Source: Aurelia coerulea (taxonomy: Eukaryota; Cnidaria; Scyphozoa; Semaeostomeae; Ulmaridae). Taken from it: DNA of 64,000 bases. The notes beneath the pieces were generated by a model. That model did not search any database. It had not been told where the DNA came from and saw nothing but the letters and a program-made list of their open reading frames with translations. How positions within the stretch are numbered: the stretch's first letter is position 1; each line of letters begins with the position of its first letter. The translations under genes were made by a program, and so were the position numbers. This document shows, one piece after another, positions 21,526 to 34,128 of this stretch. The stretch is from the NCBI GenBank assembly GCA_039566865.1, contig CM076959.1:1409501-1473500 (forward strand), in the 5' to 3' direction.

Positions 21526-22887
21526 GGGTAAGACGGGGTAAAGTGAACTACGGGGTAAAGTGAACTACTCAGAATATTCGCAATTCTCTCCAAAAATAAA
21601 CATGCAATGATAAAACGTGATTTATGCCCAATGCTTTGGTACATGTGGTCACAGAAAATAAAAACATTTTTGCAAAATAGTTCTTCTTGTTGTTGCAAAA
21701 AATCCCTTTATCCGAGGCAGTAGAAACAACCTCGGGAAATTATGGTTTATAGGTTTGGGCTCCTATCTTTGGTCTTAATTTTTTACCCCTAGAAGAAATT
21801 CATTTCTATAATTGTTTTTGATCTATATGAAGCACATGCCATGTGCTTACTTTTTCCAAAAGGAAAGGGCCAAGAAAGACTTTTTTGTCAGCTAACATAA
21901 TATTTTAAAAGATCTACCGTTCAGTCAATATTTTGCTTCGACCGGGGTAAAGTGAACTACCCATGATTTTTGATTTTCTCATATGACCATTAGGTCAGAT
22001 GAAGAAAACCTATTTAATGTAATTTGCTTCATAATTCTGCCTTCAGAAAATCATAATTTGCAGGACAATTTTTCGCTCTGATGACACAGAAATATATTTT
22101 GATACCAGCTCCCTGAAAAAACTCCAAAAATTTGACAGCCTAAGTTTGACCTTCATTCAAAAATGCGGTTACTGATCTAAGAATTTCATTGGGATTTGAT
22201 GAAGCAAGTATACCTATCGACATAGAAAGGATAAATGGCCATCACTGTGAAATTGGAATATTGATAATTGTCATAGATTTATAACTATTTTTGGTTTTAT
22301 TTCTGGATGGAGGTTTCAGGGCAAAGTGAACTACTTTGAAAATAGTGTTTCTCTTTGTGGTTATTTGGTATTTATATGTAATATAGTATTTTCCAAGTAT
22401 ATTCCCATTATTGTCCATCGAATAGTATTCAGGTCTTGCAGTCTGACTCGAATTTGTGACTTTAACAATAGTTTTTGGTTAATATTTCATCTGCAAAAAT
22501 CGTTCTCAACGAAGGTCACCGTTTAATTTTCTTAAATATCACTTTTGTGAAATTTTTGGGTTTATTTCGTTTTTGCATGCGAAGAACTCCTTAGAGTTGC
22601 AAAATAAATCATGTTTTCGGGTTTTACGAGCATCATTTTGGTTTTATCGAATAATTGCTAAGTAGTTCACTTTACCCCAGCTTGGGGTAAAGTGAACTAG
22701 GCAAAGCGGTCGCCAAAGAAAGCTCTGTTGTGAGACAATGGAAAAAAATTAGAAAAATATTTTTGCTTGATAAACTGACCCAAAGACATAATGTCAAAAC
22801 AACGTTAAAATGTTTGCCCTCAGCTACAATATCTTTAGGATATCCTTGAAAAACCTTCAAAATAGTTCACTTTACCCCGTATTACCC
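21526..22887. mobile_element. TA-flanked element with seven GGGGTAAAGTGAACTA motifs (family P)
   Basis: TA at 21524-21525 and 22888-22889 bound ends GGGTAAGACGGGGTAAAGTG and the inverse of GGGTAATACGGGGTAAAGTG. The 16-bp motif GGGGTAAAGTGAACTA or a one-base variant occurs at 21535, 21552, 21944, 22319 and 22684 on the plus strand and at 22663 and 22863 on the minus strand. Such internal repeats are usual transposase-binding sites, which is inference here. No transposase ORF. Family O has the same plan. Confidence 0.7.
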
Positions 22888-22889
22888 TA

Positions 22890-23329
22890 TATTTTGTGAT
22901 CTAACTTGAACTTTGAATCATACGTGTCAGTCAGGTCACACAGTTTTACTGTATTTGTAATGTTTTTCCTAGTTTTGCATGATTTTAACCTTATTAGGGA
23001 AATCATGTACAACTCTTCTTTATAATGTTTCACTGTGTTTTAATTTCCCTGCATCTTATTAGGGATAAAAAAACAACATTTAAACTCCCTTTGCAATCCT
23101 GACTCATATTTCTACGCACAACGCTTATTGCTTTCGTCCATATTAATAACTAGATATTACTTTTTATCACTAGTCAGGCAACAAGAGGTGATCATTCTAA
23201 ATCTCTTTAGAATACCACCCTCGATGGTGTTCAAACAATTCAATATTTTAGCTTTAACCTTTTCTTGGTTGGGAGGGGGGATTTGTCCCCCCCCCCCCCC
23301 TAGTAAACTTTTTGTTATTCATTTTTTTC
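22890..23329. other. No recognisable feature except a C run
   Basis: AT-rich sequence with a G6 to C14 patch around 23273-23300. No supported gene. Confidence 0.35.
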
Positions 23330-24392
23330 AGTTTCATTTCATTTTAGATTATTTATACACGAAATCCCTTCAGCTCTAATACTATATAAAGAAAAGTTTT
23401 ACACAATTAATATCATATACATATGAAAAAGACTTAGAAGGACAAGTCCGGAGCCGGTACGACCGACGACAAAACTGTAGTGAACTTTACGAATAAAACA
23501 TTACGATTTCATATTCTTGATTGCTTTTCTCGACAAACTGTTACACATCTAACTTCAACCGCAAATCTAACCGCAATCTCTTGGCACGAGGCCTAAAGTC
23601 CTGGATAAAAACAAAACTAGTGTCCAGTCTCTCTCAGTTCAGCGCAAAACACAAGACAAAACCGCCACGAATGACGCACGACACATCCCCCCATTGCCCG
23701 CTCTCTCCCCGTGAAATCACGCACCCAACTAAGCAACGCCCATCCGAACACGCAACCCCACAAAGAGAAGGCGAAAAACAGCAGAAAAAAGCACCGCACA
23801 TCACCCACAGCAGCACCATCCCACATCCCGCCATCAATCACACCAACACCAGACCTGTCCTTTAAAATGGCATTGCTGATCTTCCCGGCAGTCGTGTTTT
23901 TATTGGCTTTCAGCTTATCAAGTGTGTTTTTAGTTGTTCTTTGAATTGGCACAAGGTAGGAAGCTCCCTAATACTTATAGGCATTTCATTCCAGACCTTA
24001 AGAGCTGAATAGGAAAATCCTTTTTAGGCATACTCCAGGTTTTACCTTGGAATCGGAAGATCTCTACAGAATCGAGTGTTATAGCTTGAGTATTGGGATC
24101 TTCGTTGGAATTTGTTCCAGAGATTTTCCGGGCAGAGTCTGTCCATGATCTTATAGGCCATAACGGCACGATCAAACATGACAAGTTGTTCAGCGTGAAG
24201 GAAATTATTTGACCATTCGTCTTTAATCCTTGACGATTCGATCATGGAGACGGCTCTGTCTTGAAGACGTCGAAGGGATTCCTTTTTTGAATTTGAGAGG
24301 CTATCCCAAATAACATCTGCATATCGCATTTGACTTTCTACAAGAGCACGATAAACATTGCTTAACTGAGATTGTGGGAGGATGTTTTTCAA
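23330..24392 (-). pseudogene. LINE relic: ORF2 C-terminus with frameshift, and 3' UTR
   Basis: Minus strand from 24392: an ORF with YRALVESQMRYADVIWDSLS, then LRRLQDRAV and CPENLWNKF, ending CRDLPIPR, which is the post-reverse-transcriptase region of CR1/L2-type LINEs. The frame then breaks near 24040; the continuation in another frame reads FSYSALKVWNEMPISIRELP then LCQFKEQLKTHL and stop near 23915. Order and wording match the relic at 6440-6885. The 3' UTR extends to about 23330 and ends in TTTATACACGAAATCCC followed by ATGAAA-like bases on the minus strand. GC-richer frames at 23617-23952 fall in the UTR and are not listed as genes. Confidence 0.7.
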
Positions 24393-25060
24393 CTTTTTTA
24401 TAACTCTGCCAGGAGAATATTTATGGCCTGGAAACTTTTTGAATCTTTGCTGTTACTTTTTGTGCAATGACGCAATACGTTTTGTGAAAGTATTTTAACA
24501 AATGAGGGGGGGGGAGAGTCAATTTCCCGGAACTGACTCTGTGAAAATTGCAAATTATTGAATATTGATTTTCGCGAAAAAAGGAGCAAAATTGCATCAT
24601 TTTCAAAGATATTTTGCAGGGTAGTGCTATTTGATGTAATCTATCATAAGTTTTATGTTTGGATGGACATTGTGCTCCATTTTAAACTTTATCGCATTTT
24701 TCCTTATTTTGACCGATTTTGCCACTTTTCTTGAAGACACAAAGAAAAATGCTGACGCAAGCAATAATGACGGCTAATCTTAGGTTAATTCTTATATTCT
24801 TATAAAAAACATGCCTGGAGCTATTAGTACACCAAATCTGGTTGCTCTATCTATTTCCTGTCAAGAGTTAGGTAGGGGGCTTTTTGCCCCCCCCCCAAAC
24901 CAAAATAGGACGTGTCAGATATCCCAGCCACTATAGCGTTAAACTTTGGAGCACCTTTCCACTTGCATACATGTTGCTAGATCCTGTTCGGTCGAAATTG
25001 AGAATTTATTGACTCGTACGTGTCATTGTTTCTTGAATACAAATCTTTTTCAAATCATTA
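24393..25060. other. No gene; one G/C hairpin
   Basis: A hairpin AGGGGGCTTTTTGCCCCCC lies at about 24874-24892, similar in form to those at the ends of families A and B, but no TTAA boundary was found. Otherwise unremarkable AT-rich sequence. Confidence 0.4.
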
Positions 25061-25062
25061 TA

Positions 25063-25690
25063 CCGGGTGAGACAGAAAAAAGGATCCCCGCTTGGAAGGC
25101 CACTGCTCCATGAATATTAAAGCAATGATATTGAAAACTGTCTTGTTGTATTGTCAATATGTTCAATTAGGTTCAGTAATTTACCCGGCCTTTATCGGCA
25201 ATTCCCTGCCGTGGATATGGGTGATTCTCTGCAGAAAGCCCCTTCCAAAATCCTGCAAAGACGAATAAAAACAATGAACGAATTTTCCTTCCTAAAACTT
25301 ATGACACTCACATAAATTCATGTATTTTGTCCTCTTTGGAGAATGGAATTCCCCTGAATAGGTCATCGGTACCAGGGGGAGGACTTGTTCATCCTCCCAA
25401 GAGGATAACACGTGTTAAGCGTCCAAAAGTCATTGCTGTAAGGCCATAGTAAGGCAGAAGTTTTTGGGAAATTTGTTCATGATTTTGGGCACGTTTTGAA
25501 GGTTTTTTGAAGAGGCTTTCTTGAGAAAATCCCTCATAATTTCAGAATGGAGTAGCCGATTTCAGTCAGGTACATTTCATAATAGATTTGAGCAATGCTG
25601 TCATTAACCTATTGTTTGTCGATATCATTGTCTTGACATCCAGGGAGCCGTGACCTTTTAAAAGGGGATTCTTTTTTCTGACTCACCCTG
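25063..25690. mobile_element. TA-flanked MITE with CCGGGTGAGACAG ends (family J)
   Basis: TA at 25061-25062 and 25691-25692 bound ends CCGGGTGAGACAGAAAAAAG and, in inverse, CAGGGTGAGTCAGAAAAAAG, each followed by GATCCCC or AATCCCC. The layout is mariner-like but the ends differ from families E, G, H and I. A lone related end, TTTTTTCTGACTCATCCGG, is at about 33940-33959. No transposase. Confidence 0.65.
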
Positions 25691-25838
25691 TATTTTTGTG
25701 TTTGTTTATTGTATGGTATTTTTGTAACTATTAAGGTGTAGTTTAACTGTGTAATATTGTATTTAGGATTGACTAATGAATAGAATTGAAGTTGAAACTG
25801 AACTAAACACTCTTCTTTTTGTAAAAGTCATAAGCCTA

Positions 25839-27426
25839 CAGGGTGTCCCAAAACAAAACGCAACGGATTTGATAGGGACGAGCGACAAGAATTTAGGTCC
25901 AATCAATCCATAGTAATTTTTTATATATTCCTCGATAGCTAACTTGAAGATAGATACCTTGTTTGATGATATTGGTGCATGGAGAGTTGAAATATTAATC
26001 TTGAAAGTTCAAATTTGCCTGAACCTCCAAACCAGAGCTTGTGGCTTTTAGCCTAAGCTGCAAACGCGCTATTTTGGGGAATCTCCTGAATTCCTGAATA
26101 AGAGAATAAAGCCTCATGCTGAGGAAAATATTTTATTTTTTTCTTATATCACAGTTAAAACTCAACAATATACAAATACAATATTCTGTGCCGTCCATAG
26201 CAGAAATAGACGTGACGTCATCTGGTTCTGGCTATGAACGGCACTTGACAATTCCTTTAACAGCAATCTTATTAAGCACTTTGTGTACCATGGCACCATT
26301 CCATTTTGGCAGACGCTAGCATAAGCAAGCTTAGTTTAGGTGAATTGTTGTGAAACAAAAAAGGAAAAAAAAAACAGACAAACAAACAAAAAGCAAAAAA
26401 AAAATAACAAACACAAAAAACAAACAAACAAACAAACAAACAAAACAGAAATAAAGACAAAAACTAAAAACTATGCACTGGTGCAAAACTTGTGTAAAGA
26501 TGGTTGGATGTGAGTCACCAATGACTGGTGCCATGGTTCACAAAGGGCTTACTCAAAACAAGACTAAACATAAATAAGAATAAGGGGTCGCCAATCGTCA
26601 GGTTTCATCAAGTTTCCGAAGAATTCCCAAAGACCCCTACAAACCAAAAACGCCCCCGGCCACAAAACCGCCATTTCACCGCCAAAAACCTCAAACCAGC
26701 CATCACCCGAATGAGCCGAGCAAGCGAGAAAATATTTGAATACAAATTCAATCAAATTCATCAATTTTTTTCTGAAAAGACTTCTTCTTTTTATTCTTCA
26801 AAAGTTTCGAAAAGTTAGCATTGCATCTGTCTCATAAAAGAAAATAATCCGCTAGATAGTTTGTTTGGGTGTGAAAAATGAGTTAGATCTTGCAGTCTTC
26901 ATGACTTTAATGAAATGCATTTTGTATAATCTCTCTGTGAATTATTACCAAACCAAAAATCAAATATACCCAGAGGAAAATTATTCATGGATTTGATTCT
27001 TGAAAATGCTCATTCGTGCTTGGTTTTTGCAGGTGCACTATGATTGAAGAACTGTATTCTTTTGTGAATTTTCCCTTCGGAATTGCTGTGTTTGTCAATT
27101 TTTAGCTTTCAAATTTCAATTGAAATGTGTGCCTAAACATGTGTGCCTTAGCATGCTCACACTTACACTTTGCATATGACTGAGGAGATTCTTCAAGCAC
27201 GTTTTCAGTTAGGCCAAAACCCGAAACTTCTGGTTTGGAGATGGAAGCAAATTTGGACTTTGAAGATTGATATTCAAATCTTCCATGCACCAATATCAAC
27301 AAACAAAGTATTTATCTTCAGGTTAGCTATCGAGGCTTATATTAAACATTATTTTGGATTGATTGGACCTAAATTCTTGTCGCTAGTCCCGATCAAATCC
27401 ATTGCGTTTTTTTTTGGGACACCCGG
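25839..27426. mobile_element. Mariner-like element with ~230-bp inverted arms (family G)
   Basis: TA at 25837-25838 and 27427-27428. Left arm CAGGGTGTCCCAAAACAAAA and right arm in inverse CCGGGTGTCCCAAAAAAAAA continue as matching sequence for about 230 bases (both include GACAAGAATTTAGGTCCAAT). The ~1.1-kb middle is AT-rich, holds a CAAA microsatellite (26394-26450) and has no transposase. A 196-codon open frame at 27170-27760 runs through the right arm and out of the element and is not considered a gene. Confidence 0.7.
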
Positions 27427-27428
27427 TA

Positions 27429-28578
27429 TACAAAAAGCAGTTTTGCAGAATTTTGATAAGTCAAAAGCAATCTTTCCAATGTTATATAGTATGACCACTG
27501 CGCAAATTAAACGAGAAATGTTTGAAAGATTGCTGAATCTTTTAGATAGATGCATTTCTACCCTATTAATGAAATGGAATCAACATAGTTTCATCATGCA
27601 GCCGCTACGAATAGGCTTTAAGAAAACGCATAAAACCAATTGTTTCTTTTGCTACAAAATGAAACTGTATCTTCCAACTGTATCTACCTGTCGGAAATTC
27701 CAGCCCCTTTGTCGGAAGATTTCTGATGCCGCCACTGGCACTAGGCAGTTAGATCGATAAGAAATAGAGAATTGTTCACTTCAAATCCATTACCATCAGT
27801 TCAAAGAACTTATATATGCTAAGTATATAAAATTGCGACAGCTCATAATACCGTACTTATCAAATATCTACACCTCATTCTACTTTATAAAATTCGATTG
27901 CATCTACAATCAATCGTCAATGATGGGGAAAGAATTAGACGAATAATTAAGTTATGAATGGTGCTAAAGCAACAGATAATCTTACTTGTTTTTGAAAGGT
28001 GAGTAGTTTATAAGCCAAGAACGATTCCTCACTATTACTTTCGAGGCACTTAAATATTGAAAATCAATATTCATGGTGCTGCATATTTTAAAAGATGTGC
28101 TTACGAAAAGTTGTCCATGTTTCCCAGACAGTGCAGTCCGATTCGATGCACTAATCCAACTTCTAACCCATACAGGACATATCAGAAAATGTTCAGCAAT
28201 ATCTTAAAAAGCTTCTTTTAGTGATCTCAAATTTTCGAGGTGCAAAGCTTGCTTCTTTACGGGAGCCTCCACCCAGAATACAAGCGAGAATTTGCTTTCA
28301 ATCAAGCTCTTGAAACTCAAGGAACATTGTTTTCTGTACTTGTAATTTTGTTGGTTTTGCGCCGTAGTTTCACCTGCTCTCAAGAGGATTATTTATTCGA
28401 AATATTACCTGAAGCTATTCAACATTTTGTACTAAAACCTGTTCTTTGGATGTTAAAAATTACCAGGAAAAGGCTCTCCCTTAGGTCAGTTTCTGTTATT
28501 TGGCTGTTAGGAATTGCTAAAAAATCTATTCCCCAAAGTCAATTGAATTCATATTCAAATTCAGAATTGGTTTGCGAA
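27429..28578. other. No supported gene
   Basis: AT-rich sequence. A 163-codon plus-strand frame at 28240-28731 overlaps the minus-strand candidate gene and has no recognisable domain; its start codon is not ATG. Confidence 0.35.
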
Positions 28579-29016
28579 TCAAAAGTCAATGTCCTCTTTA
28601 ATCGCTTTCATAACCTGGCTCATTTTCTTTCGAAGGATTTGCCAGCCGCTTTGTCGTGTTTGTTTTGGCTTTGTATATGTGTGTACATTGACAAGGTCAT
28701 CAGCCCAGCTAACACTACGCCTTGGTCTTGAGGTTTCGATTGTTCTTTGGCGTGGTAAGTGCGCCGATCGCGTTCTGCAAAGCTCTCCGCTTGCTTGATG
28801 ATGAATTCTTTTATCAAATCGAGGTGAGTTTTCAACGCGCCGTAGTTCATTCGCCCATCGAGCAGAATTAACAAAAGTTGTCTTGCAAAATGCTCGATTA
28901 TCTGTTGTCGATTTGTAAGATATTTGTCCATTCTGAACTCGTGGATGGTTGATGTTGTGGATCTCTCTCAGCCTTGTACGGCCCATTACATTACTGGTTG
29001 GTCCGTCGACAGCCAT
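28579..29016 (-). CDS. Candidate small host gene, unknown product (145 aa)
   Basis: I do not recognise this protein. The ATG at 29014-29016 has a strong start context (GAAAATGG) and begins MAVDGPTSNVMGR; the frame stays open for 145 codons to a stop at 28579. The product is basic and hydrophilic, with no signal peptide or membrane segment. Its C-terminal third contains RRSVSWADDLV, which loosely resembles a PP1-docking (RVxF-type) site; this is only a suggestion. The local sequence is richer in GC than the flanks and no repeat family was seen in it. Another minus-strand frame (28620-28931, 103 codons, ATG start) overlaps it entirely, so which frame is real, if either, is uncertain. It could be a single-exon gene, an exon of a larger gene or chance. 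Confidence 0.3.
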   Translation of the reverse strand: MAVDGPTSNVMGRTRLREIHNINHPRVQNGQISYKSTTDNRAFCKTTFVNSARWANELRRVENSPRFDKRIHHQASGELCRTRSAHLPRQRTIETSRPRRSVSWADDLVNVHTYTKPKQTRQSGWQILRKKMSQVMKAIKEDIDF

Positions 29017-29039
29017 TTTCTCTCTCTTCGACAACTCTC

Positions 29040-30640
29040 CTAATTAGTGCACAATCACTCAAGTTCGATAAGAGCGTCCGTTCTTGTTGAAGCTTGTCGA
29101 TTGCGGTTGTTGATATCAAAGGTATGTAATCCAGCAGTAACAGTAAATTGCTACCTTATATTCTCAATGTGAGGTGGCAGGAGCTGCAGCAATCAACTGC
29201 ACAATATTTACAATATTTGTATTCAAGTTACATTGAAGATGAAAGACCTGCTGTCCGTCTTTGCTTTTATTGTAGAATTTGCGTCTTCTGATTTCTGTCT
29301 TGATTTTCTTTGTCTTGAAATCGCTCGCTTTGCAATCAGAAGGCTTGTGTCGAACTGTTTGCTGCAATAATGTGTGGCTGTGTGTTTTATTTCCAGAGCT
29401 CCTAATGTCTGCTGCTAGTGATTGCAGAAGCAAATATGGACAAGCTCCGAGCAGGCTACGATATTTATGGAAAAGCCTCTCAGAGTTGAGAAGCTTCAAG
29501 AAAAAAACATCTGCCTACGCCGTTTCGAATCATCAATTTGCATAAGCAGGTGTTCTGTTCAAGGGGGAACGTAGAATTATTGGCCAGCCAGCCCACGTTG
29601 AATTTAGAATTCGCATAGGCCTACCGATATGACATCAATGTCTCGCAACACCCATGCAGTGCATGTGTTTACAGCGTGTTTATGAAAGGCTCTATTTGCG
29701 TATTCGCATAATAAGCTCTATAATAGGGTCCTTCACGAAATGAAGACATATCGCGCGAAATTTAAATCAGTGTTAAATGAGAAGACTTCGAAACTCGCTT
29801 AAACATCATTCACACTGAGCAATTTACATCAGTTGTGTTTATATTGCAAGCATTGAATGTTGCTTTTGATACTGCAAGAGAAAATTGAGTAGAAACTATG
29901 AATTTCCTCCAATAAACTAAGCAATCATTAAGAAATTATGGGGAGTTGTTTCTTTCCTCTTTGCACGAAGTTATAGGTGGTACCGGGTGTGAAAAAATGC
30001 AGTTATTTGAAGAAACGTAGTACCTTAGTACTGGATGTATTTGAATAATACAACTTTACTTGATAGCAAACAGGCAGCAGTATTTTTGAGAAATTAATCA
30101 AATCAATCTTGTATCTGTCTTGTACCAAAATAGCTATAATATGAAATCCCAACTAAATACGCAAGGAAACAATCGATGTTGTCAAAAGTCAATTTCTTTA
30201 ACTAATTCCATTTAGAAATAAAACTTCAATACACCCGATCTGGAATTCTTGACACCATAAATACAGGCATTAAACGCAGCATAAGGCTCAAGTCCTTGAA
30301 ATGTTTAAAAATTTTGCAGGATCGTTATATGGTGGGATTACTGCTGATTGGTTTTTTTATTGTATTTCCTTGCTAACCTATTTTGGAAATGATTTTAGTA
30401 TCTGTTTAGTGTAATAGCCACAGGGGTGCAATGTATTTTCGCACTCCTTGTACTATCGCGTTGTGATGTTATTGTTTGTAAGTAAATTTTATGTGGAAGA
30501 GAAATTTTTCTTTGAATTTAATTTCTTGGAAGGAGCCTAGGGTACTTTGTTGTGACATTTTTTATATCTCAATTTTTTCAAAATGGTGGCATTTTAGTTT
30601 TGTTAAAGATTTCTTGAACAATTTTAACAAATTAAATACA
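29040..30640. other. No recognisable feature
   Basis: About 1.6 kb. The first 500 bases are somewhat GC-richer and carry overlapping short open frames on both strands (29164-29545), none with a known domain; they could be upstream sequence of the candidate gene at 28579-29016. The rest is AT-rich. Confidence 0.35.
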
Positions 30641-30645
30641 CTGTA

Positions 30646-31245
30646 CAGGGTGTCCCCAAAAATTGTGCCCCGTTTGTCTGAAGATTGCGACATAACGGCA
30701 AAAGATTATTGCCAAACTTTTGCATGATGGTGCTCTTCAGATGTTCAATTAATGTTTGCTACCAAACCCATGAATATCCGTTGAAAAATTATGGAGCTAT
30801 GACCTTCAGGAGACCAAATTTGCCCAATGACTGAAACCAGCGGTCGGCCGTTTTGTCTTACTATTTTACAGCGATAAATAGCTTCATGGATTGAAAATGA
30901 AACAGCAGCCTCCAATTTCATAGCTCTCGTGAAAGTACCGATAATCCTCAGAGAGTTTCACTCTTTCTGACCTCAAAGAAATTATTTCTTACCTCACGTG
31001 AAGGTGAAGATACGTATCACTGCAAAATAGTAAGACAAAATGGCCGATCGCTGGTTTCAATCCACAGGCAAATTTGGTTTTATGAAGGTCATAGCTCCAT
31101 CGTTTTTCAACGGATGTTTTCGAGGATGGTAGCAAATTTTAATTGGACATCGGAAGAGCAACATCATGCAAAAGTTCCACGAGAAGCTTTTTGCGTTTTG
31201 TCGCAATCTTCAGGCAAACGGGGCACAATTTTTTGGGACAGCCTG
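30646..31245. mobile_element. 600-bp mariner-like palindromic MITE (family H)
   Basis: TA at 30644-30645 and 31246-31247. Ends CAGGGTGTCCCCAAAAATTG and, in inverse, CAGGCTGTCCCAAAAAATTG extend into matching arms of about 240 bases (both have GCCCCGTTTGTCTGAAGATT or its counterpart, and ATCCGTTGAAAAA). The whole element can fold as one hairpin with a short loop. No ORF. Confidence 0.75.
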
Positions 31246-31414
31246 TAGATTCTAAATCAACAGTGATCCATCGAGAATCAATCAATCCTGAATCATACAC
31301 TCTCAACAAATATCATTGATCAAAAAGGTCTAAAATAAGGTGGCAGCGAGAAATCTGTTGCCCTTCTGGTTTAAGATTTGGACATTTGATGCCATCACTG
31401 CCTCAAATAAAGCA

Positions 31415-31550
<136 letters not shown>

Positions 31551-31936
31551 GAGAAATATTTATACAGGGTTTACCTTGTCAATACTAAAAGTACTGTTAT
31601 CAATAAGGGCCCTGTTTGAAAATTAAAGAAAAGTAAAACCATCATTATACAATGTAAAAAAGCCTAAAATGTTCTTCAATATTTATCGTTAAAAATCCTG
31701 TAGTGGGGTAAAATATCTATGATCCTTGCAAATGTTCTTTAAGTCGATGCCACAATTTTGAAACTAATCAAGAAAACAGAATATTTTCACAACAGACTTA
31801 CAAAAAAGTACCATCAGTTGCGTTAAAGAAAATTTCAAGAGAATGTTCCATTCACCTTTTTAAAAAATTTGAGCCCTATGCTACTAAACTCCCTTTATTG
31901 ACTCAGCAAGTAAGTACTCACAAACAGCAAGAGGTA

Positions 31937-32471
31937 CCGGGTGTCCCAAAAAAGTACTCCTGTTTAAAAATCACCAAAAATTGATTATCAAACCTTTCAT
32001 AAAATTTTCTTTTTGAATGGCTTTGTCAAAGACCTAAAGATATTCACAGATGATAAAATGTTTGCTTTTGATACAGCAAGATAGATAATTCACGTGTTGA
32101 GAAACCTTATTTTGAGCTATAGTTCTAAAGCAAAATACCCAATCTTGCCTACGAGTCAACATTTTCAGATTTGTTATCATTATTTAAGTTTCCATTGATA
32201 GTGTGCATTTATTTCTGTCATTTATGACCAAACTGGACGTTTTACACACACCACGAAATTGGGTTGGCAATCATTAGCGCTTTTTTGCTGTATGATTCAA
32301 AACCAGGTAGCTCTAAAAGAGCTAAATTTGCTCATTTTTAAACCACTTACAAGATCAGCTATGTCTTGGGAAATAATTTGGTCCTTGATCTACTTGACCA
32401 AAAAAAAAGGAAAATAGAAGATCGGCCGTGTAATCAAATTTTGGTGATTTTTCAAACGGGGGGACACCCGG
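31937..32471. mobile_element. Mariner-like MITE (family I)
   Basis: TA at 31935-31936 and 32472-32473. Left end CCGGGTGTCCCAAAAAAGTA and right end in inverse CCGGGTGTCCCCCCGTTTGA, both followed by AAATCACCAAAA and TTGATTA. About 535 bp, no ORF. Confidence 0.7.
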
Positions 32472-32473
32472 TA

Positions 32474-34124
32474 GGAAAATTTGATACCGCTGACTATTAG
32501 CCACTGCGTCTGCACTGCAACAGAATGTTTTGGAGTGCAGCTACTGGCCTAAACATGGAGGTAGTAGTTATTTGCCCTGACCGTACGCCATTTGTCTCCA
32601 ACATAACTACAACAATTTAAACAAAAGTATACAAACTTTGCAATGCCGTCTTCAGAGTGAGTTCGTTGCTTTACCACTAATTTAAGATACAAGAGGCCGT
32701 TCGGCAATTTGATTGGCCATTCGAAAAAAATAGCAAAATCAAATTATTGCTAGCTCCCGTACAAAAATGGCCTCTTTTGAATCGCTAACTCCACAGAATC
32801 AGTGGGGTGTGTTGGCCAATTGAGGGTTTCTCAAGGGACCACGACGCATCCAAATTTTGGAGTTTCAAGAGGATTTGGTGTCGTTATGACGTCATATAAA
32901 GGGGTTGAAAAATTGAAGCTGCTTTTGGAGTCCATCCTCGATGGTTACTTAACCAATTTAAAAGCAGACAAAGTTTTTGCAAGATACAACTCATCTGTGA
33001 GTCTTATAACAAAATTTGGGGCTAGATACCGCGCCTAGGGGTTCCTTGCAAGTGCATTGAAAATGGCATACAATTTTTGCCCACGCCATTTTGCGTGGTA
33101 ACTCCGATTTGCGCGGGATAACCCGCCTCCAGCATTTCAAATTCGATGGGAAACCACATTCTTTACCTACTTTACACGTGATTTGATACCTAACTCCAAC
33201 AATTGAAGAATACCAAGCTATTTCATTTTGAGAGCTGCGGTGAAAGTTATAAATTTGCAACTTAGGACCATTTTCGTCACAAACAAATCGTGATTATCCT
33301 TATTGTCCTTTTTTGATATTAAACGCACTTGCTAATCCCGGTTTAGTGTTTAAATACCTTCAAAGGGTTAAAATAAGTTCCTCAAAGGGTTTGTTTTTAG
33401 TTTCTGGATTTATCTACTTCAAAATTAACGCTAGAGCAACGGCCAATTTTCGCCGATTAGCGTTGCCTAGCACACCGTCAATCCAAATACGCCCATTTTC
33501 TGGGCATGTTTGATCAACGTGTAGAAGGGGTGTTCAGTCGGCTTCGCAATCAGCGTATGACGTAAGAAAACCCTGAGAACGAGGTTGCAAACTGTTTTGA
33601 AGACAATTTTTACTGTCTCTCAAATATATTCTCTGCACAGGACAAGTTATGACAAGGAATCTCAAGGGAGAAAACACTATTTCCGAACTGTTTCATTCTC
33701 CCCGGTTAATACCACGTGTACCTGACGCTTGGGCAGGCTAAAATGCTGAAGGGGCCTCAGTTTGCAAGACTCCCATGCAAAGGCTTATTAGGAATTTGTT
33801 TTATGTACTGCATCACATGACCGATTTCGATGGGAAAGGTTTTTGTTCTAAGTCAGATTTACGATGCACGGAATAGTTTAGTTCACATCGATCAGGAGGC
33901 TAAACGTGCCGTCACTGTCCTGTCCGCCAAACACCCCACGTTTTTTCTGACTCATCCGGTAGAACAAAATATGGCTGGGTGCTTTCATTTGTCCAATTGA
34001 TTTGCTAATCGCTCGAGATCATCGAATACAATGAAATACAATAAGCTATAATCAGATTGCCGAGTCCCCTAACTTAAATTGCCTTATATCTTCGTCAGTT
34101 GTCTTAATTTTGCATTTTGCTTCC
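32474..34124. other. No supported gene; a lone MITE end near 33940
   Basis: Contains a family J-like terminus (about 33940-33959) without a partner. Several open frames under 90 codons occur, without recognisable domains. Confidence 0.35.
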
Positions 34125-34128
34125 TTAA

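Noticed and set aside
23521..23952. GC-richer frames as a host gene
   Set aside because: They lie in the 3' UTR of a LINE relic, overlap on both strands, and have no recognised domain.
29977..30240. Another mariner-like element (ACCGGGTGTG ... CACCCGAT)
   Set aside because: The ends match for only a few bases and TA flanks are inconsistent.
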